Assembly (NCBI RefSeq): GCF_014199535.1
Contig: NZ_JACHNV010000006.1
Span: forward strand, 124,001 to 188,000
Direction: 5' to 3'
Source of the DNA: Hymenobacter latericoloratus
GTDB taxonomy: Bacteria; Bacteroidota; Bacteroidia; Cytophagales; Hymenobacteraceae
Length of the DNA: 64,000 bases
The translations under genes and the position numbers were made by a program. Positions 1-7,715 of this stretch are shown in pieces (the stretch's first letter is position 1; every line of letters begins with the position of its first letter). The notes under the pieces were generated by a model that worked only from the letters and a program-made list of their open reading frames with translations, ran no database searches and was not told the DNA's origin.

Positions 1-391
1 TTCGCTGCCTCCCTGCACCTGTCTTGCATTCGGTCGTGATAAAAAGACCGGGTTGGTGCGCTACCCACTGCCGAGCCCGAAACGGCTCCTACTGGGGTAG
101 GAAAAAAGCGGCCGAAGTTGCCGAGTTTCTTTCGATGACGCAATGCGGGTTCTACGGGGCGGCTGCCCGGCCGAGGTGGTGGAACGAGTAGATGGAGGCC
201 AGGAAGTGTGCCCCCACGCCCCCACAGCATAGTTGCCGCAATATGAACTAAGGCCAGCAGACGCGCACCCGGTTTGTTCAGCACGGAGCAGAGTCGTAGC
301 CAGGGTTAGCGGGGAGCCAATCGGGCGCCCGACCCGGGAGCCCACGTTGGCTTTGGTATTTGGCTCCGGCTTGCGGCTTGCGTGCCGTTAG
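1..391. other. No gene recognised at the left edge
   Basis: I see no convincing gene here. A 94-codon minus-strand open frame (61-345) has an unnatural composition rich in Ser, Thr, Arg and Gly and no recognisable domain. On the minus strand, short hydrophobic stretches appear in two different frames between about 150 and 280. This could be a decayed membrane-protein gene, but the evidence is too thin to call one. Confidence 0.3.
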
Positions 392-434
392 ACAAGAAAG
401 GCCCGAACCTGCGGCAGGTTCGGGCCTTTCTTGT
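392..434 (-). terminator. Long perfect hairpin, terminator of the GH43 gene
   Basis: Two perfect 21-base arms (392-412 and 414-434) face each other with almost no loop and end in CTTTCTTGT on the minus strand. The hairpin lies 15 bases past the GH43 stop codon, so it is the likely transcription end. Confidence 0.7.
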
Positions 435-449
435 GGGGTAGGAAAACGC

Positions 450-1589
450 TTACGGATTGATGGTTTCGAAGCCGCCGTCCGGGGTACGCTTCAGCTCGGT
501 TACCTTCACGTTGCGCAGCCAGGTTTTGCCCGAGAGCTGCGTATCGTGGTAGAAAATGTACCATTTGCCATCCTTCTCGATGATGGAGTGGTGGGTGGTC
601 CAGCCTTCTACGGGGTTCATGATGACGCCTTTGTAGGTGAAGGGACCGTAGGGCGAGGTTGCGGTGGCGTACACCAACAGGTGGGTGTCGCCGGTGGAGT
701 AGGTGAGGTAGTACTTGTCCTGGTACTTATGCATCCAGGCCCCCTCGAAGAAGCGGCGCTTGTTGTCGCCGGAAAGCAGGGGCTTGCCGTTTTCATCCAG
801 GATTTTCACTTCCTTCACGGGTTCGGCGAAGCTGAGCATGTCTTTGCTCATTTTGGCCACTTTTGGCCCCAGAGCCAGCTCATTGGGGGCCGGCTCAGGC
901 TTCACGCTGGCGTCGTACTTGCCGGTTTTCCAACGCTGCAGCTGTCCGCCCCAAATGCCGCCCACGTACATGTAGGAAGTGCCATCGGTGTCCTCAAACA
1001 CTACGGGGTCAATGCTAAAGCTACCTGCAATGGGCTTGGGCTCAGCCTTGAAGGGCCCCGTGGGCGAGGTGCTGGTGGCTACCCCAATGCGGAACACATC
1101 CTGCTTGTCTTTGGCGGGGAAGTAGAAATAGTACTTGCCGTTTTTGAAAGCGGCGTCGGGGGCCCACATCTGGCGGCCCGCCCAGGGCACATCTTTCACA
1201 TCCAGGGCCACACCGTGGTCCGTTACCTTGCCGCCCACGCTGTCCATGGACAGAATGTGGTAGTCGCGCATGGCAAAATGGTCGCCGTTGTCGTTTTCCG
1301 GCATCCCCGTTTCAATGTCGTGCGAGGGGTAGATGTAGATGCGGCCGTTGAAGACGTGGGCCGAGGGGTCAGCGGTATAAATCTCCTTAATCAGCGGCTG
1401 CGAGAGGTACTTTTTGCCGCTGCCCGCCGAGCTGTCGGCTGCCAGGGCCTGGGCGGTGCTATCAGCTGCGGCACCGTTTTCGCCGGAGGCGGCCGGGTTA
1501 GAGTTGCTTTGGCAGGCGGTGCCCAAGGCCAGGGGCACAAGCAGAGCCAGGGAGGGCTTGAAATAGCGGGGCAGTTTTTTCAGGGACAC
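450..1589 (-). CDS. Glycoside hydrolase family 43 lipoprotein (arabinosidase/xylosidase-like)
   Basis: This is a secreted five-bladed beta-propeller glycosidase of family GH43, whose members remove arabinose or xylose from plant polysaccharides. Numbered from a GTG start at 1589 (379 residues), the three family acids are present: Asp74 in TADPSAHVF, Asp194 in SIDPVVF and Glu282 in FEGAWMH. The GTG start puts a lipoprotein signal at the N-terminus (lipobox ALGTAC, Cys26). An ATG at 1709 would add 40 residues ahead of that signal, so I reject it. Residues 30-60 are a low-complexity Ser/Ala linker. No SusC/SusD genes are nearby, so this is not an obvious polysaccharide-utilisation locus. Substrate cannot be told from sequence. 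Confidence 0.88.
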   Translation of the reverse strand: MSLKKLPRYFKPSLALLVPLALGTACQSNSNPAASGENGAAADSTAQALAADSSAGSGKKYLSQPLIKEIYTADPSAHVFNGRIYIYPSHDIETGMPENDNGDHFAMRDYHILSMDSVGGKVTDHGVALDVKDVPWAGRQMWAPDAAFKNGKYYFYFPAKDKQDVFRIGVATSTSPTGPFKAEPKPIAGSFSIDPVVFEDTDGTSYMYVGGIWGGQLQRWKTGKYDASVKPEPAPNELALGPKVAKMSKDMLSFAEPVKEVKILDENGKPLLSGDNKRRFFEGAWMHKYQDKYYLTYSTGDTHLLVYATATSPYGPFTYKGVIMNPVEGWTTHHSIIEKDGKWYIFYHDTQLSGKTWLRNVKVTELKRTPDGGFETINP

Positions 1590-1728
1590 GGTGGGAAAGT
1601 GAAAGTGAAAAGGAAGATGACAGTTCGAGATGTGAAGCCTTGCTAGCAGCCCTTCAACTACACGTACCGGAGCAATTAGGCGTCCGGCTACTGCCGGTGG
1701 GGTAGCCACTCAAAGCTTCTATTACTGC

Positions 1729-1736
1729 CAAATATA
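1729..1736 (-). promoter_or_regulatory. Bacteroidota -7 promoter box for the GH43 gene
   Basis: TATATTTG on the minus strand matches TAnnTTTG exactly. It lies about 140 bases upstream of the GTG start. No clear -33 TTG is visible, so this rests on one element. Confidence 0.4.
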
Positions 1737-1844
1737 GACCTCTCCCCCGCCTGCTGTCCTGTTCCAGCAGCCTCTTTCCCGAAGAAAAACTATCCAATCG
1801 TTTGCGGTAGCAACCACAGCGTTATTACCCTGCAACTCAACAAA

Positions 1845-1875
1845 AACGGCCCCGGCTGCGCGAGCCGGGGCCGTT
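1845..1875 (-). terminator. Rho-independent terminator
   Basis: A 13-base perfect stem (1845-1857 with 1863-1875, loop of 5) is followed on the minus strand by TTTTGTTG. It ends the transcript of the small gene at 1933-2250. Confidence 0.8.
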
Positions 1876-1932
1876 CAGATGGCTTTCGCCTACCCTGGGG
1901 GTAGGGACAAAGCTACACTTAGGAGTTAGGGG

Positions 1933-2250
1933 CTAATCGGCGTTGCCGGTGGCGCCGTCGTCGGTGAAGTCGCCGGCGTTGTTAGGGTTATGCTCGGTGT
2001 AGCTGGCTACCTCGTTGGTAAGGGCCACATCTACCGGGGCGCTTTTGCCTTTGGCAGCGGCGGCGCTGTTGGGGGTAGCTTCCTTCGGCGAGGCAGAACC
2101 GGCCGCCGGACTATCTGAATCAGTTTCTTCGCCTTCATTCTGCTTACTGGCGAAGGGCCAGCTGCCCTGCGAATGGCTGATGTACACGGCGGCGGCCAGG
2201 CCGGCCAGCGAGGCCCCAATCAAGGCCGTGAGGTTAGACTTCTTAGACAT
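1933..2250 (-). CDS. Small membrane-anchored hypothetical protein
   Basis: 105 residues from the ATG at 2250 (MSKKSNLTALIG). One N-terminal membrane segment (about residues 7-24, rich in Ala, Gly and Leu) is followed by a long acidic and Ala/Ser-rich tail without recognisable fold. The likely arrangement is a membrane-anchored disordered protein. An upstream ATG at 2283 would add 11 polar residues and is less likely. It may be co-transcribed with the DUF4136 lipoprotein gene upstream (108-base gap, same strand). It ends in TAG, followed by a terminator. Function unknown. Confidence 0.6.
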   Translation of the reverse strand: MSKKSNLTALIGASLAGLAAAVYISHSQGSWPFASKQNEGEETDSDSPAAGSASPKEATPNSAAAAKGKSAPVDVALTNEVASYTEHNPNNAGDFTDDGATGNAD

Positions 2251-2358
2251 GGAAGTAGGAATATTAGATGTACCGACCCGCACCCACGGGTGGGCCAGGC
2301 AACGGTTTCTTCAGGTCATACGAGCCGCTGCCGGATTTGGTGGCTCAACTATGCGCAT

Positions 2359-2919
2359 TTACCGCTCCTGCCGGGGCGGCACCGGATACTTCTCGAACAT
2401 GGTGGCAATGCCCTCATCAATGCGGGCGGCCAGCTTTTCGGGGTCTTTGGAAAGCGTGCTGGCGGCTACCCCCTGCCAGATTTGGGTGTTGCGGGCGGCA
2501 TCCACAATGTCCACCGTGGCTGTGCCCTCGCGGTAAGTCCCGACGGGCACCTGCTGCTTTTCCCAACGGTAGCGGCGCTGCCCAATGTAGCGGGGCCCAT
2601 CAAACTGAATGTTGGTTTCGCGGGTCTGCACCTTTTCCTCGGTTACTACCCCAATGTTTACCCACACATCCGGCGCGTCGGCGCGCTGGTAGCCACGGCG
2701 CTCCAGCTCCCGGCCTACAGCCCGCTTCAGCTCCTCAATGCCCACGGCCCCGCCGGCAAAAGCGGCTTCGTTGCGGGCCGTAACATCCATAAAGTTGTAG
2801 GTTTTATACGCCGAGAAATCGACGCCCGGCGTCTGGGCCGTGGACTCTACCCGGACGGGCGAACAGCCGGCCGCCGCTGTCAGCAGCAGCCCGGCAATAA
2901 GAAGCGTTTTCATAGACAA
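2359..2919 (-). CDS. DUF4136 family lipoprotein
   Basis: 186 residues. The start MSMKTLLIAG leads into a lipobox ending at Cys19 (TAAAGC), so the protein is lipid-anchored in the envelope. The body has the DUF4136 pattern: the stretch VDFSAYKTYNF just after the signal, a central PDVWVNIGVV strand, and a C-terminal helix ARIDEGIATMFEKYP. DUF4136 proteins are common in Bacteroidota and Proteobacteria and their function is not established. Either ATG (2919 or 2913) would work. It lies 71 bases downstream of the aldo/keto reductase on the same strand and could share its transcript. Confidence 0.8.
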   Translation of the reverse strand: MSMKTLLIAGLLLTAAAGCSPVRVESTAQTPGVDFSAYKTYNFMDVTARNEAAFAGGAVGIEELKRAVGRELERRGYQRADAPDVWVNIGVVTEEKVQTRETNIQFDGPRYIGQRRYRWEKQQVPVGTYREGTATVDIVDAARNTQIWQGVAASTLSKDPEKLAARIDEGIATMFEKYPVPPRQER

Positions 2920-2990
2920 AAGCGAAGTCAGGGGAAGGAGAACAACAGAGGTCCAAGGGTTTGGCCGCCGGCTGGGGGTAGGGTTATGCG

Positions 2991-3971
2991 TTAGGAGAAG
3001 CCCAGCACCGGATGGGGCTGGTAGAGCTCTTCCAGGCGCTTGATTTCGTCTTCAGAGAGTTTTACAGATACAGCTGCCACGGCATCCTGGAGGTGGCCGG
3101 GCTTACTGGCGCCCACAATGGGGGCGGTAACAGCAGGCTTGCTCAGCATCCAGGCCAGGGCCACCTGGGCGTTGGGCAGGCCGCGCTCCTGGGCTATTTC
3201 CGTCACGCGGTCGGCCACGGCAAAGTCGTCGTCGCGGCCGTAGAGGCTTTTGCCGAAGGCGTCGGTTTTGGCCCGCTCCGTTTCGTTGCGCTCCTTGGTG
3301 CGCCCACCCGTGAGCAGCCCCCGCGCCAGCGGCGACCAGGGAATCACGCCGATGTTCTGGTCCTGGCAGAGGGGTAGCATCTCGCGCTCCTCCTCGCGGT
3401 ACACCAGGTTGTAGTGGGGCTGCATGCTCACGAAGCGCGTCCAGTTGTGCTTGTCGGCCAGGTACAGGGCCTGGGCAAACTGCCAGGCGTACATGCTGCT
3501 GGCCCCAATGTAGCGGGCCTTGCCGGCCTTCACCACGTCGTGCAGAGCTTCCAGGGTTTCCTCAATGGGCGTTTCGTAGTCCCAACGGTGAATCTGGTAA
3601 AGGTCCACGTAATCGGTGCCGAGGCGCTTCAGGCTGGCATCAATGGCACTCAGAATGTGCTTGCGCGAGAGGCCGCGCTGGTTGGGGCCGGGGCCCATGG
3701 GGTTGTACACTTTGGTGGCCAGTACTACCTCGTCGCGCTTGGCAAAGTCGCGCAGGGCCCGGCCTACTACCTCCTCGCTGGCTCCGTTGGAGTACACGTC
3801 GGCGGTGTCAAAGAAGTTGATGCCCAGCTCCAGGGCCTGCTGAATGAAGGGGCGGCTCTGCTCCTCGTTCAGGGCCCAGGGCCAGCGCTCGGTGGGCGTG
3901 CCGTAGGTCATGGTGCCCAGGCAGATGCGGGAAACCTTGAGGCCCGTGGCCCCCAAGCGGATATAATCCAT
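2991..3971 (-). CDS. Aldo/keto reductase
   Basis: 326 residues, full length for an NADPH-dependent aldo/keto reductase of the YdhF/Tas-like bacterial group. All four catalytic residues are visible: Asp55 and Tyr60 in FFDTADVYSNG, Lys87 in LATKVY, and His128 in YQIHRWD. The cofactor phosphate-binding end (IVGASKPGHLQDA) is intact. Such enzymes reduce aldehydes and ketones in the cytoplasm; the physiological substrate is not predictable. A short perfect hairpin (GGCCGC, loop GAGTA, 3988-4004) lies just upstream of the start and could affect translation. Confidence 0.92.
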   Translation of the reverse strand: MDYIRLGATGLKVSRICLGTMTYGTPTERWPWALNEEQSRPFIQQALELGINFFDTADVYSNGASEEVVGRALRDFAKRDEVVLATKVYNPMGPGPNQRGLSRKHILSAIDASLKRLGTDYVDLYQIHRWDYETPIEETLEALHDVVKAGKARYIGASSMYAWQFAQALYLADKHNWTRFVSMQPHYNLVYREEEREMLPLCQDQNIGVIPWSPLARGLLTGGRTKERNETERAKTDAFGKSLYGRDDDFAVADRVTEIAQERGLPNAQVALAWMLSKPAVTAPIVGASKPGHLQDAVAAVSVKLSEDEIKRLEELYQPHPVLGFS

Positions 3972-4106
3972 ACAAGTCAGGATAACAGGCCGCGAGTAGC
4001 GGCCAGAGTTCAGGTAGGGCTATACGGACGCGGCCCGGAAAATGCCGCAACAAATGAGTGCGGACACGCCCAGCCACAATGTGCCCACTAGTTTCTGCGC
4101 CCTCTA

Positions 4107-4136
4107 TTGCTGGGCTCCGCTGGCTCGTTATCTTCG
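4107..4136 (+). promoter_or_regulatory. Promoter-like element before the desaturase
   Basis: TTG (4107-4109), a 19-base spacer, then TATCTTCG (4129-4136), one mismatch from TAnnTTTG. Spacing fits the Bacteroidota -33/-7 promoter. It would give a leader of about 30 bases to the ATG at 4174. Confidence 0.4.
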
Positions 4137-4173
4137 ATACAGAAATTCTGTTTTACTATATCCTACATCGTGT

Positions 4174-5082
4174 ATGCCGTTGTTTAATTCTACTGCCAGC
4201 GTTGCGGCCGGCGACCGGCTGGTGCCGGGCTGGCTTAAGTCTGGGTGGCTCTACCTGATGCTGGTGCCCGCCGCCTAGTGGGGCTGGTCTTCCTTATCCT
4301 TGTCGCGCAGCTTAGCATCCATTCTGCTCACTATTATCACGGTAGGGCTCGGACACTCTATTGGCTTGCACCGGGGCATTATTCACCGGGCCTATCGTTG
4401 CTCCCGCTTTACCCGTGGCGCACTGGCCTACTGCTTTGTGCATTCAGGGCTCGGCGGTCCGCTCTCCTGGGTGCGGGTGCACTACTACCGCGACTACTGG
4501 CAAAACCGCTCTGACTGCCCAGCCTACTTCCGCTACGACCACTCCATGTTGCGCGACTATGGCTGGAACTTGCACCTAGCTCTGCGCCCAGCCGATGAAA
4601 CTCGCTACGCTATTCCGCCCGAAGACCTCCACGACCCGTGGTTGCGCTTTCTGGAGCGCACCTGGTACTGGCACGTGCTAGCCGGCGCCGGCCTGATCTG
4701 GGCTTTTTTCAGCTTCGAAGCTATGATTGTGTGCGTTTGCCTACGCATCAGCGTCACCATTCTGGGGCACTGGTTTGTGGGCTTCGTGTCTCACAAGTAC
4801 GGCTACGCCCGCTACGACATTGACCGCGCTGCGGAACACGGCTACAACAACTTTGTGTTGGGTGCGCTGTCTTTTGGCGAAGGGTTTCACAACAACCATC
4901 ACGCTCACCCCAGCTCTGCCAAAATGGGCACTGAGTGGTATGAGCTGGATTTGGGCTGGCATCTGATTACCGTGCTGCGGCGGCTAGGCTTGGTGTGGGA
5001 CGTGCAGGTAGCTGGCCCCGCCACCCAGAAACCCCAAGCCAGGCCCCGCACCTACCGCTGGCGCTGGCCCTGGCAAGAGTAA
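4174..5082 (+). pseudogene. Acyl-CoA/fatty acid desaturase interrupted by an in-frame TAG
   Basis: A single reading frame runs from ATG 4174 to 5082 but has a TAG at 4276-4278. The 34 residues before the stop (including KSGWLYLMLVP) and those after it (WGWSS, then ILLTIITVGLGHSIG) join into what looks like the first transmembrane region of a membrane desaturase. The rest has the di-iron histidine clusters of the delta-9-like group: HRGIIHR, a variant second box VHYYRDYWQ, GHWFVG and NNHHAHP. Such enzymes put double bonds into acyl chains and adjust membrane fluidity. A TTG at 4300 could restart a 260-residue protein that keeps all His boxes but lacks the N-terminus. So it is either a recent pseudogene, a restart product, or a base-call error. 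Confidence 0.75.
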
Positions 5083-5117
5083 TAGTAGCTATACCCTACC
5101 TGTGTTACTCAATGTAG

Positions 5118-5161
5118 AGACTCTGCTTTTCTCGCCTAAGAGGACAAAGCGGAGTCTTTTT
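5118..5161 (+). terminator. Rho-independent terminator after the desaturase
   Basis: Arms 5118-5129 and 5146-5157 pair over 12 bases with one G-T wobble and are followed by a run of T (5157-5161). Confidence 0.75.
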
Positions 5162-5176
5162 GCTGGGTAGGCCTGC

Positions 5177-5184
5177 TATTTTTG
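5177..5184 (+). promoter_or_regulatory. -7 promoter box for the ElaA-like gene
   Basis: TATTTTTG matches TAnnTTTG exactly, 24 bases before the ATG at 5209. This would give a very short leader. The nearest TTG upstream is too close (14 bases) to be a standard -33 box. Confidence 0.45.
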
Positions 5185-5208
5185 TGCTCTAATTCTGCCC
5201 TCCCCGCC

Positions 5209-5658
5209 ATGACCCTAACCTGGACCACCAAGCCCTTCGAGGCCCTTTCCCTTGCCGAGTTGTACGCACTGCTGCAGCTGCGCTCCGAAGTATTTGTAGT
5301 GGAGCAGACCTGCGCTTTTCAGGACATCGATGGGCAGGACCAGGCCGCTTTTCACCTCCTGGGCTACACCGAAACCGGCGAGCTGGCCGCCTACAGCCGC
5401 CTTTTCGGGGCGGGCATCAGCTACCCCGAGGCCAGCATCGGGCGGGTGGTGGTGTCGCCCAAATTTCGGCGCTACGGCCTGGGCCGGGAGTTGCTGCGGG
5501 AGTCCATTGGGGCGGTGGCCGGCCTGTTTGGCGCGCAGCCCATCCAGATTGGGGCCCAGCTCTACCTGCAGCAGTTCTACGAAAGCTTCGGCTTCCGGCA
5601 AGTGGGCGAAGGCTACCTCGAAGACGGCATCCCGCATATTCACATGGTGCGGGCCTGA
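5209..5658 (+). CDS. ElaA-like GNAT acetyltransferase
   Basis: 149 residues from ATG 5209 (MTLTWTTKPF). The N-terminal signature of ElaA-family GNAT enzymes is clear: LYALLQLRSEVFVVEQ followed by DIDGQDQAAFHLLGY. The acetyl-CoA loop is VVVSPKFRRYGLGREL (about residues 83-98), with the usual R-x-x-G-L-G pattern. The C-terminal part (FYESFGFRQVGEGYLEDGIPH) matches the end of the fold. Length is normal. The acceptor substrate of ElaA is not established. The upstream TTG/GTG extension from 5182 lies on the promoter box and is rejected. Confidence 0.85.
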   Translation: MTLTWTTKPFEALSLAELYALLQLRSEVFVVEQTCAFQDIDGQDQAAFHLLGYTETGELAAYSRLFGAGISYPEASIGRVVVSPKFRRYGLGRELLRESIGAVAGLFGAQPIQIGAQLYLQQFYESFGFRQVGEGYLEDGIPHIHMVRA

Positions 5659-5832
5659 GGGAATATCTCTCTCACCAGAATAGCTGACTACCCAGCTGGC
5701 GGGCTACCTGGCTGTTAAGCGGAACCGTAAATTTATCAACGGGCAAACTTACGGCCGAGGTAGCGGTAGTACATGCTGAATAGTTTATCTTGTTTGAATA
5801 CCGTAGCGCTTTTTTACCGAAGTATTGGCTTG

Positions 5833-5840
5833 TAGCTTTG
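5833..5840 (+). promoter_or_regulatory. -7 promoter box for the PAS protein
   Basis: TAGCTTTG fits TAnnTTTG, 51 bases before the ATG at 5891. No clear -33 TTG at the expected distance. Confidence 0.4.
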
Positions 5841-5890
5841 TTGTTGCTTCGGCCAGCTTTGTAAGCCACTTTCATCTGCCTACCCCGACC

Positions 5891-7186
5891 ATGCCCGTTC
5901 CCACTTTCCCAGTTGATTACCAGAAGCTTTTCCATGCCCTTCCTGATAACTTCCTGCTGATTGCCCCGGATGCCGCTGCCACCATCGTGGACAATACCAA
6001 CAGCCACGTAGGGGTGTCCATGAAAAGCCGGGAGGAAGCCGTGGGCAAGCCCTTCTTCGAGGCCTACCCCTCTTCCGACGAGGAGTCGGCGGCCATCATC
6101 CGGGAGTCGCATGAGCACGTGCGGCGCCACCGCCAGCCCCACACCATGCCCCTGATCCGCTACGACCTGGAGCGGCCCACGGAGCAGGGGGGCGGCCTGG
6201 AGGAGCGCTACTGGGAGGCCACCCACTACCCCATTCTGGATGAAAACGGGCAGCTGGAGTTTATTCTGCAGCGCACCCAGGACGTAACGGAGCGCTACCG
6301 CGCCGAGCAGCTGCGCCTGCAGGCCCAGCGTGAGCTGGCCGAGCAGCAGGAGCGCACCCGCTTCATTCTGGAGTCTTTACCCGTGATGGTGTGGACCAAC
6401 CTCCCCACCGGCGAAGCCGATTACTTTAACCCGCGCTGGCTGGAGTTTACGGGCCGGGAGCCGCAGGAAATTCTGGGGCAGAGCTGGGCTCAGGACGTTC
6501 ACCCCGCCGATTTGGCCGCTACTACCCGCCTCTGGGACCAGGCCCGCGAACAGGGCACGGAATTGCAGCTGGAGTACCGCCTGCGCCGCCACGACGGGCA
6601 GTACCGCTGGGTGCTGGTGCGGGCCGTACCGCGTCGCAATGCCGAGGGCGAGGTAACCATGTGGGTGGGTTGCGGCACCGACATCCACGACCAGAAGCTG
6701 ATGGTGCAGGAGCTGCTGGAGCAAAACGAGCAGCAGGCCCTGCTCTCCGACCAGGCGTACCAGGCCTTTCAGGAGGTGCAGCGCCAGCGCGAAACGTTCT
6801 ACAACCTGTTTATGCAAACGCCGGCGCTGATCTGCATTCTGCGCGGCCCCGAGCACCGCTTCGAGTTCGTGAACCCGCCCTACCAGCGCCTGTTTCCCAA
6901 CCGCCAGCTGGTGGGCCAGACCGTGGCCGAAGCCCTGCCGGAGGTTGTTGAGCAAGGTTTCATTGGCTTACTCGACGGAGTATATACTACGGGAGAAACG
7001 TTTGTGGGCAACGAAGTGCAGATTGAGCTGGACCACGACGACAGCGGGCAGCTGCAGCGCAGCTACCTCAACTTCACCTACCAGCTGTTCGAAGAACAGG
7101 GCCAGAAGGCCGGCATTACGGTTTTCGCCTACGACGTCACGAGCCTGGTAGCCGCCCGGCGGGCCTTAGAAAACGCTGGTCGCTGA
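5891..7186 (+). CDS. PAS-only sensory protein (three PAS domains, no kinase)
   Basis: 431 residues from ATG 5891 (MPVPTFPVDYQK). Three PAS/PAC units can be followed: residues about 10-140, ending RTQDVTERYRAEQ; 155-275, with DYFNPRWLEFTG and ending GTDIHDQKLM; and 305-425, with HRFEFVNPPYQRLF and ending FAYDVTSLVAARRALENAGR. The links between them are Gln/Glu-rich coiled coils of the kind that pass signals to a kinase. The protein stops where a HisKA domain normally begins, and only 51 bases separate it from the next gene, so no kinase was lost by frameshift here. It may act through a partner or be a remnant of a larger sensor. It is cytoplasmic, with no membrane segment. Confidence 0.8.
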   Translation: MPVPTFPVDYQKLFHALPDNFLLIAPDAAATIVDNTNSHVGVSMKSREEAVGKPFFEAYPSSDEESAAIIRESHEHVRRHRQPHTMPLIRYDLERPTEQGGGLEERYWEATHYPILDENGQLEFILQRTQDVTERYRAEQLRLQAQRELAEQQERTRFILESLPVMVWTNLPTGEADYFNPRWLEFTGREPQEILGQSWAQDVHPADLAATTRLWDQAREQGTELQLEYRLRRHDGQYRWVLVRAVPRRNAEGEVTMWVGCGTDIHDQKLMVQELLEQNEQQALLSDQAYQAFQEVQRQRETFYNLFMQTPALICILRGPEHRFEFVNPPYQRLFPNRQLVGQTVAEALPEVVEQGFIGLLDGVYTTGETFVGNEVQIELDHDDSGQLQRSYLNFTYQLFEEQGQKAGITVFAYDVTSLVAARRALENAGR

Positions 7187-7237
7187 TTCCCTATATGCCC
7201 CTCTCTCCCCTCACCTTGCTCGTACACCTTGTCCGTT

Positions 7238-7597
7238 ATGGAGTTAACTAACCTCGATTTTCAGCAGGCCCGCATCAAGCAGGTGCTGTTTAAGTCGCGG
7301 CTGCGCTCCGTGCTCTACGGCGTGCGGGAACCCGACCCCGACCTGTTTTCCCTACCCCTGAACCCGCTGGGCGAGTGGCTGAATACGGTAGTGAAGCCCC
7401 GTTATGGCGCCGTGCTGCCCGTGCAGCGCCTGGAGCAGGAGCTCATCCGCATGATTGACACTGGCCGCGGCTTGGTGCAACAATACCAGCGCGGGCAGCT
7501 GGAAGAAGCCCGGACCGGCCTGGAGCGCCTCGATGCCCATGCCACCCGCATTGAAGCTCTGTTGAAAGAACTGGAACAAACCCCGGCCGCCGCGTAA
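7238..7597 (+). CDS. Small helical protein, CZB-domain-like without the zinc ligands
   Basis: 119 residues from ATG 7238 (MELTNLDFQQ). The pattern FKSRLRSVLYG, then NPLGEWLNTVVKPRYG, then a helix LEQELIRMIDTGR resembles the four-helix chemoreceptor zinc-binding (CZB) domain. However, the Cys and His ligands expected at the usual places are absent, so a zinc role is unlikely. It follows the PAS-only gene by 51 bases on the same strand, which suggests the two work together, perhaps as separate sensor modules. The domain assignment is a tentative reading; the gene itself has normal composition and position. Confidence 0.6.
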   Translation: MELTNLDFQQARIKQVLFKSRLRSVLYGVREPDPDLFSLPLNPLGEWLNTVVKPRYGAVLPVQRLEQELIRMIDTGRGLVQQYQRGQLEEARTGLERLDAHATRIEALLKELEQTPAAA

Positions 7598-7661
7598 CCG
7601 AAACCATTCATCTTTAGCGCGCTACTGTTTGGCGCGGAAAATCATAGCCACTCTTTTTCTT

Positions 7662-7697
7662 AGCCCCACCCGGTAGCAAGCAGCCACTGGTGGGGCT
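7662..7697 (+). other. Hairpin in the leader of the M28 peptidase gene
   Basis: Nine-base perfect arms (AGCCCCACC at 7662, GGTGGGGCT at 7689) with an 18-base loop, ending 18 bases before the ATG. There is no T-run after it on the plus strand, so a leader structure or repeat remnant is more likely than a terminator. Confidence 0.3.
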
Positions 7698-7715
7698 ATT
7701 GCGTATGTTGGACCC

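Noticed and set aside
61..345. 94-codon minus-strand open frame near the left edge
   Set aside because: Unnatural composition (Ser/Thr/Arg/Gly rich), no domain, no promoter or neighbour support.
360..1646. 428-codon plus-strand open frame opposite the GH43 gene
   Set aside because: It is the antisense shadow of a gene with complete GH43 catalytic residues, signal peptide and terminator; the frame is open because of high GC.
7187..7237. Frameshifted kinase domain after the PAS-only protein
   Set aside because: Only 51 bases separate it from the next gene, which has no HisKA or HATPase motifs in any frame.
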